DNA from: UBA1433 sp964581565 | GTDB taxonomy: Bacteria > Bacillota > Clostridia > Eubacteriales > UBA1433 | Direction of reading: 5' to 3' | NCBI GenBank assembly: GCA_964581565.1 | Contig: CAZOOZ010000009.1 | Location: forward strand, 37,439-101,438 | Length of the DNA: 64,000 nucleotides | In this document: piece by piece, positions 60,769 through 64,000 of the stretch | How positions within the stretch are numbered: the stretch's first letter is position 1 | Layout: every line of letters begins with the position of its first letter | Notes under the pieces: generated by a model | What the model saw: the letters and a program-made list of their open reading frames with translations, nothing else | What the model was told of the DNA's origin: nothing | Databases searched by the model: none | Program-made: the position numbers and the translations under genes

Positions 60769-61797
60769 ATGAAAGAAATCACATATAAAGATTCCGGCGT
60801 AGATAAAAGGGCCGGATATAAATCAGTAGAAAAAATTAAAAAACATGTATCCAGAACTTATTCACCAAATGTGCTGTCTGCATTGGGGTCTTTCGGTGCA
60901 TTTTATAAATTGGAGGAAAGTATAAAAAAACCCGTATTGGTATCCGGTACAGATGGAGTGGGGACAAAGCTCAAGGTTGCAATTATGGCAGATAAGCATG
61001 ACAATGTAGGCATTGATCTTGTGGCTATGTGTGTGAACGATATTTTGTGTCAGGGCGCACGCCCGTTGTTTTTTTTAGATTATATTGCGTGTGAAAAAAA
61101 TGATCCGATAAAAATTGAACAAATTGTAAAAGGAATTGCAGACGGATGTGTACTTGCCCAATGTTCTTTAATTGGCGGGGAGACTGCCGAAATGCCCGGC
61201 ATGTATCAAAAGGGAGATTATGATTTGGCGGGATTTGCCGTAGGAGTTGTTGAAGAAGACGAAATCATAAATGGACGCAATATTCAAAAAGGTGATGTTA
61301 TAATTGGGCTTGCCTCGTCGGGAATACATAGCAATGGATATTCACTTGTTCGTAAATTATTTTTTGAGATTCATCAATATGCTATTGATACTTATATACC
61401 AGAATTATCCAAAAAACTTTATGAGGAGCTTTTAAGCCCCACAAAAATATATGTAAAAGCTGTTTTGCCTTTGATTGAAAAAAAATATATTACCGGAATC
61501 AGCCATATCACAGGTGGTGGATTTTATGAGAATATTCCACGCATGATGCCGAAAGGATTATGTGCCGTGGTTGATAAAACTTCATTTAAAATACCTCCTA
61601 TTTTTGACCTTCTTGCCAAGCTTGGTAATATCAGTGAAAAAGAAATGTTTTCCACTTTTAATATGGGTATCGGTATGGCTCTTTGCGTAAAGAAAGAAAA
61701 TACGGATCATGTTCTTGAGATATTAAAAGAACACAATGAAGAAGCATATATTATCGGCTATGTAGATGAAAGTGAAGAAGGTGTTATTGTTAGATGA
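60769..61797 (+). CDS. purM: Phosphoribosylformylglycinamidine cyclo-ligase
   Basis: Closes FGAM to aminoimidazole ribonucleotide. Markers: YKDSGVDKRAGYKSVEKIK, VSGTDGVGTKLKVA, CVNDILCQGARPLFFLDY, LIGGETAEMPGMY and SHITGGGFYENIPRM. Length 342 is typical. AGGAGA precedes the ATG, and the stop overlaps the purN start by four bases. Confidence 0.97.
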   Translation: MKEITYKDSGVDKRAGYKSVEKIKKHVSRTYSPNVLSALGSFGAFYKLEESIKKPVLVSGTDGVGTKLKVAIMADKHDNVGIDLVAMCVNDILCQGARPLFFLDYIACEKNDPIKIEQIVKGIADGCVLAQCSLIGGETAEMPGMYQKGDYDLAGFAVGVVEEDEIINGRNIQKGDVIIGLASSGIHSNGYSLVRKLFFEIHQYAIDTYIPELSKKLYEELLSPTKIYVKAVLPLIEKKYITGISHITGGGFYENIPRMMPKGLCAVVDKTSFKIPPIFDLLAKLGNISEKEMFSTFNMGIGMALCVKKENTDHVLEILKEHNEEAYIIGYVDESEEGVIVR

Positions 61798-62408
61798 AAA
61801 AAATAGCGGTTCTTGCTTCAGGTTCGGGAAGTAATCTGCAAGCGCTCATTGATCAAATCCATCAAAAAGACGGTTCTATTTGTGTGGTAATATCCGACAG
61901 AAAAAATGCGTTTGCACTTGAGAGAGCGAAGCAAGCGGGCATTGCTGCCGAATATATCAACAGATTAAAATACGATAGCGATCTTGAGTATGATGCAGAA
62001 GTTTTAAAGGTATTAAAAAAGTATGAAGCACAGGCTGTTATTCTTGCAGGCTATTTAAAAATATTGACACCGTTACTTATTGATGCTTATAAAAATAAAA
62101 TCATCAATATCCATCCTTCGTTGATACCGTCATTTTGTGGTGACGGGTTTTACGGCATGAGAGTGCATAATGCAGTATATGCAAAGGGCGTTAAAGTAAC
62201 GGGTGCGACTGTGCATTTTGTAGATCATGGTATCGATTCGGGTCCGATCATTGTTCAAAGAGCAGTGGATGTAAAGGATGGCGATACAGCTGAGCGAATA
62301 CAACAAAAAGTGCTGACTATCGAACATAATATCCTTGTAAAAGCAGTCAGATTGTTTTTGCAAGATAAAATAGAAATTATCAATAACAGGGTATATATTA
62401 AAGAATAA
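61794..62408 (+). CDS. purN: Phosphoribosylglycinamide formyltransferase
   Basis: Formylates GAR with 10-formyl-tetrahydrofolate. Markers: IAVLASGSGSNLQALIDQI, ILAGYLKILTPLLI, NIHPSLIPSF (catalytic Asn and His) and GATVHFVDHGIDSGPII. Length 204 is typical. Coupled to purM by a four-base overlap. Confidence 0.97.
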   Translation: MKKIAVLASGSGSNLQALIDQIHQKDGSICVVISDRKNAFALERAKQAGIAAEYINRLKYDSDLEYDAEVLKVLKKYEAQAVILAGYLKILTPLLIDAYKNKIINIHPSLIPSFCGDGFYGMRVHNAVYAKGVKVTGATVHFVDHGIDSGPIIVQRAVDVKDGDTAERIQQKVLTIEHNILVKAVRLFLQDKIEIINNRVYIKE

Positions 62409-62422
62409 TGGGAGTTACAAAG

Positions 62423-63958
62423 ATGAAAAATGTATTAATAAGTGTGTCCGACAAAACAGGGATCATTGATTTTGCCAAAGAGCTCTCAATCATGGGAGCA
62501 AAAATTATCTCTACAGGCGGAACATATAAACTCTTAAAGGAAAACGGAGTGGATGTGGTTGAAGTATCCGAGGTAACTGGTTTTGAAGAGTGTTTGGATG
62601 GGAGAGTAAAGACACTTCATCCTGTCGTGCACGGAGGCATCCTTGCAATAAGAGGCAACCAAGATCATATGAGACAAATTAATGAACTTGGCATTGAACC
62701 AATCGATATGGTAGTTGTTAATTTATATCCATTTAAACAAACTATCTTAAAAGAAGGGATAGAATTTGAAACGGCGATTGAAAATATTGATATCGGCGGA
62801 CCAACAATGCTACGTTCGGCTGCGAAGAATTTTAAAGATGTGTCTGTAGTGGTAGACAGTGCTGACTATAATAAAATACTTGCCGAGTTAAAAGAAAACG
62901 GCGGGATCAGTTATGATACAAAATACAAGCTTGCATTGAAAGTATTTGAAGCCACTTCGCATTACGATACATTGATTGCCGGTTATTTAAAAGAAGTCGC
63001 TTCTATTGATGAATACAGCTCAACTCTGACCGTTACTTATGAAAAAGTACAGGATATGCGGTATGGAGAAAATCCGCATCAGACAGCGGCTTTTTATAAA
63101 GAAGTCAAAGGTAATAAAGGCTCCCTTGCATGTGCTAGGCAGCTTCATGGCAAGGAGCTATCTTATAATAATATAAATGATACAAACGGTGCACTTGAAG
63201 CATTAAAAGAATTCGGCACAGAAGAGCCGACTGTCGTAGCCGTTAAACACGGAAATCCATGCGGTATCGGAAGCGCCAAAAACATTGCGGAGGCCTATAA
63301 GAAAGCATATGAAGGCGATCCGCTTGCAATCTTCGGAGGCATTATTGTAGCAAACAGGCAGATAGATAAAGAAACTGCCGAAATGATTGCATCGATCTTT
63401 ATTGAAGTTGTCGTAGCGCCTTCATTTACAAAAGATGCTTTGGAAATTTTAACTAAGAAAAAAAATATCAGGTTGCTTGAACTTGATAATATCGGATATA
63501 ATCAATATGCTCGTGAACTAAAAAAAGTGATGGGTGGTATGTTAGTTCAAGACAGAGACAATAAACTTTATGATGAACTCAGATGCGTGACAAAGAAACA
63601 GCCCACTCAAAAGGAAATGGAAGACTTAATATTTGCATATAAAGCTGTTAAATGCACAAAATCGAATGCTATTTCTCTTGTCAAAGATCAAATGCTTGTA
63701 GCCAATGGACCGGGACAAGTCAGCAGAATATGGGCGCTCATGAATGCCATCAGACAAGGTGGAGAGAAAGTGAAGGGCTCTGTAATGGCTTCAGATGCCT
63801 ATTTTCCGTTTGATGATTGTGTTCGCGAAGCTGCAAAAGCGGGTATTGTTGCCATTATTCAACCGGGCGGAAGCGTTAATGATGCAGACAGCATTAAAGC
63901 ATGCGACGAATTAGAGATTGCAATGATTGTGACATCGACAAGACATTTTAAACATTAA
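62423..63958 (+). CDS. purH: AICAR transformylase/IMP cyclohydrolase
   Basis: Catalyses the last two steps to IMP. The N-terminal cyclohydrolase part has LISVSDKTGIIDFAKEL, IISTGGTYKLL and GRVKTLHPVVHGGIL; the transformylase part has QDMRYGENPHQTAAFY, AVKHGNPCGIG, AFGG-type IFGGIIVANR and SDAYFPFDD. The ATG at 62423 has GGGAG at suitable spacing; the in-frame ATG at 62408, sharing a base with the purN stop, encodes that ribosome binding site and is less likely. 511 residues. Confidence 0.96.
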   Translation: MKNVLISVSDKTGIIDFAKELSIMGAKIISTGGTYKLLKENGVDVVEVSEVTGFEECLDGRVKTLHPVVHGGILAIRGNQDHMRQINELGIEPIDMVVVNLYPFKQTILKEGIEFETAIENIDIGGPTMLRSAAKNFKDVSVVVDSADYNKILAELKENGGISYDTKYKLALKVFEATSHYDTLIAGYLKEVASIDEYSSTLTVTYEKVQDMRYGENPHQTAAFYKEVKGNKGSLACARQLHGKELSYNNINDTNGALEALKEFGTEEPTVVAVKHGNPCGIGSAKNIAEAYKKAYEGDPLAIFGGIIVANRQIDKETAEMIASIFIEVVVAPSFTKDALEILTKKKNIRLLELDNIGYNQYARELKKVMGGMLVQDRDNKLYDELRCVTKKQPTQKEMEDLIFAYKAVKCTKSNAISLVKDQMLVANGPGQVSRIWALMNAIRQGGEKVKGSVMASDAYFPFDDCVREAAKAGIVAIIQPGGSVNDADSIKACDELEIAMIVTSTRHFKH

Positions 63959-63986
63959 ATTTAAATGAGTTTTGGAGCAGTAGTAT

Positions 63987-64000
63987 ATGAAGGTATTAAT
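63987..64000 (+). CDS. purD: Start of a gene cut by the window edge, probably purD
   Basis: Only ATG AAG GTA TTA AT is present, encoding MKVL, behind GGAG. PurD (phosphoribosylamine-glycine ligase) usually begins MKVLVIG and usually follows purH, so the call rests on position and four residues only. Confidence 0.45.

Overview
The window is an AT-rich (roughly one third G+C by eye) stretch of bacterial chromosome, almost certainly from a spore-forming member of the Bacillota, most likely class Clostridia. The evidence is the gene content and order: ymdB-rny beside spoVS, the sporulation membrane protein gene ylbJ, an Stk-type PASTA kinase with its PP2C phosphatase, remA, rqcH, four-cysteine L28 and L32, Ktr potassium uptake, strong AGGAGG ribosome binding sites and clear TTGACA/TATAAT promoters. 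I cannot name the genus. No rRNA, tRNA, CRISPR array, insertion sequence or prophage was seen.

Layout. (1) 1-5950, mostly minus strand: a truncated GltS-like carrier, an acyltransferase with a zinc ribbon, spoVS, ymdB, rny, an unusual HPr-like protein, and a divergent DUF1858 gene. (2) 5975-9978, an accessory island of mostly unrecognised genes: a 215-residue protein, a family of very small acidic/hydrophobic proteins with one decayed copy, two small charged proteins, an intracellular subtilisin-like protease and a membrane-anchored protein. (3) 10314-15913: gltX, an HlyD-like gene, yggS, sepF, ylmH and rluD. (4) Minus-strand ktrB-ktrA and rqcH. (5) 19845-33752: one long plus-strand block from dapF to thiN (dapF, yicC, remA, gmk, rpoZ, priA, def, fmt, a zinc peptidase, rsmB, rlmN, prpC, prkC, rsgA, thiN), with many short or overlapping junctions. 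(6) rpmB, then asp23-like, fakA, recG, rsmD, coaD and a coiled-coil gene, meeting ylbJ and tmcAL on the minus strand. (7) ackA, yceD-rpmF, plsX-acpP, rnc-smc-ftsY and a lone 2-keto-4-pentenoate hydratase-like gene. (8) A GT2-GtrA fusion on the minus strand, then minD-minE without minC. (9) From 54396 a purine operon purL-E-C-F-M-N-H, with the first codons of a probable purD at the right edge.

Most of the window is housekeeping: translation and RNA maturation (gltX, def, fmt, rsmB, rlmN, rsmD, rluD, rny, rnc), chromosome upkeep and division (smc, priA, recG, sepF, minDE), lipid synthesis (plsX, acpP, fakA) and purine synthesis. The most unusual parts are the small-protein island at 6.0-8.2 kb, the HPr-like protein with a changed active-site loop, the hairpin leader of spoVS, and minDE lacking minC. 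Several starts were moved from the longest open frame to the codon with a proper ribosome binding site; these are stated per gene. All family assignments come from motifs read by eye, with no database search.
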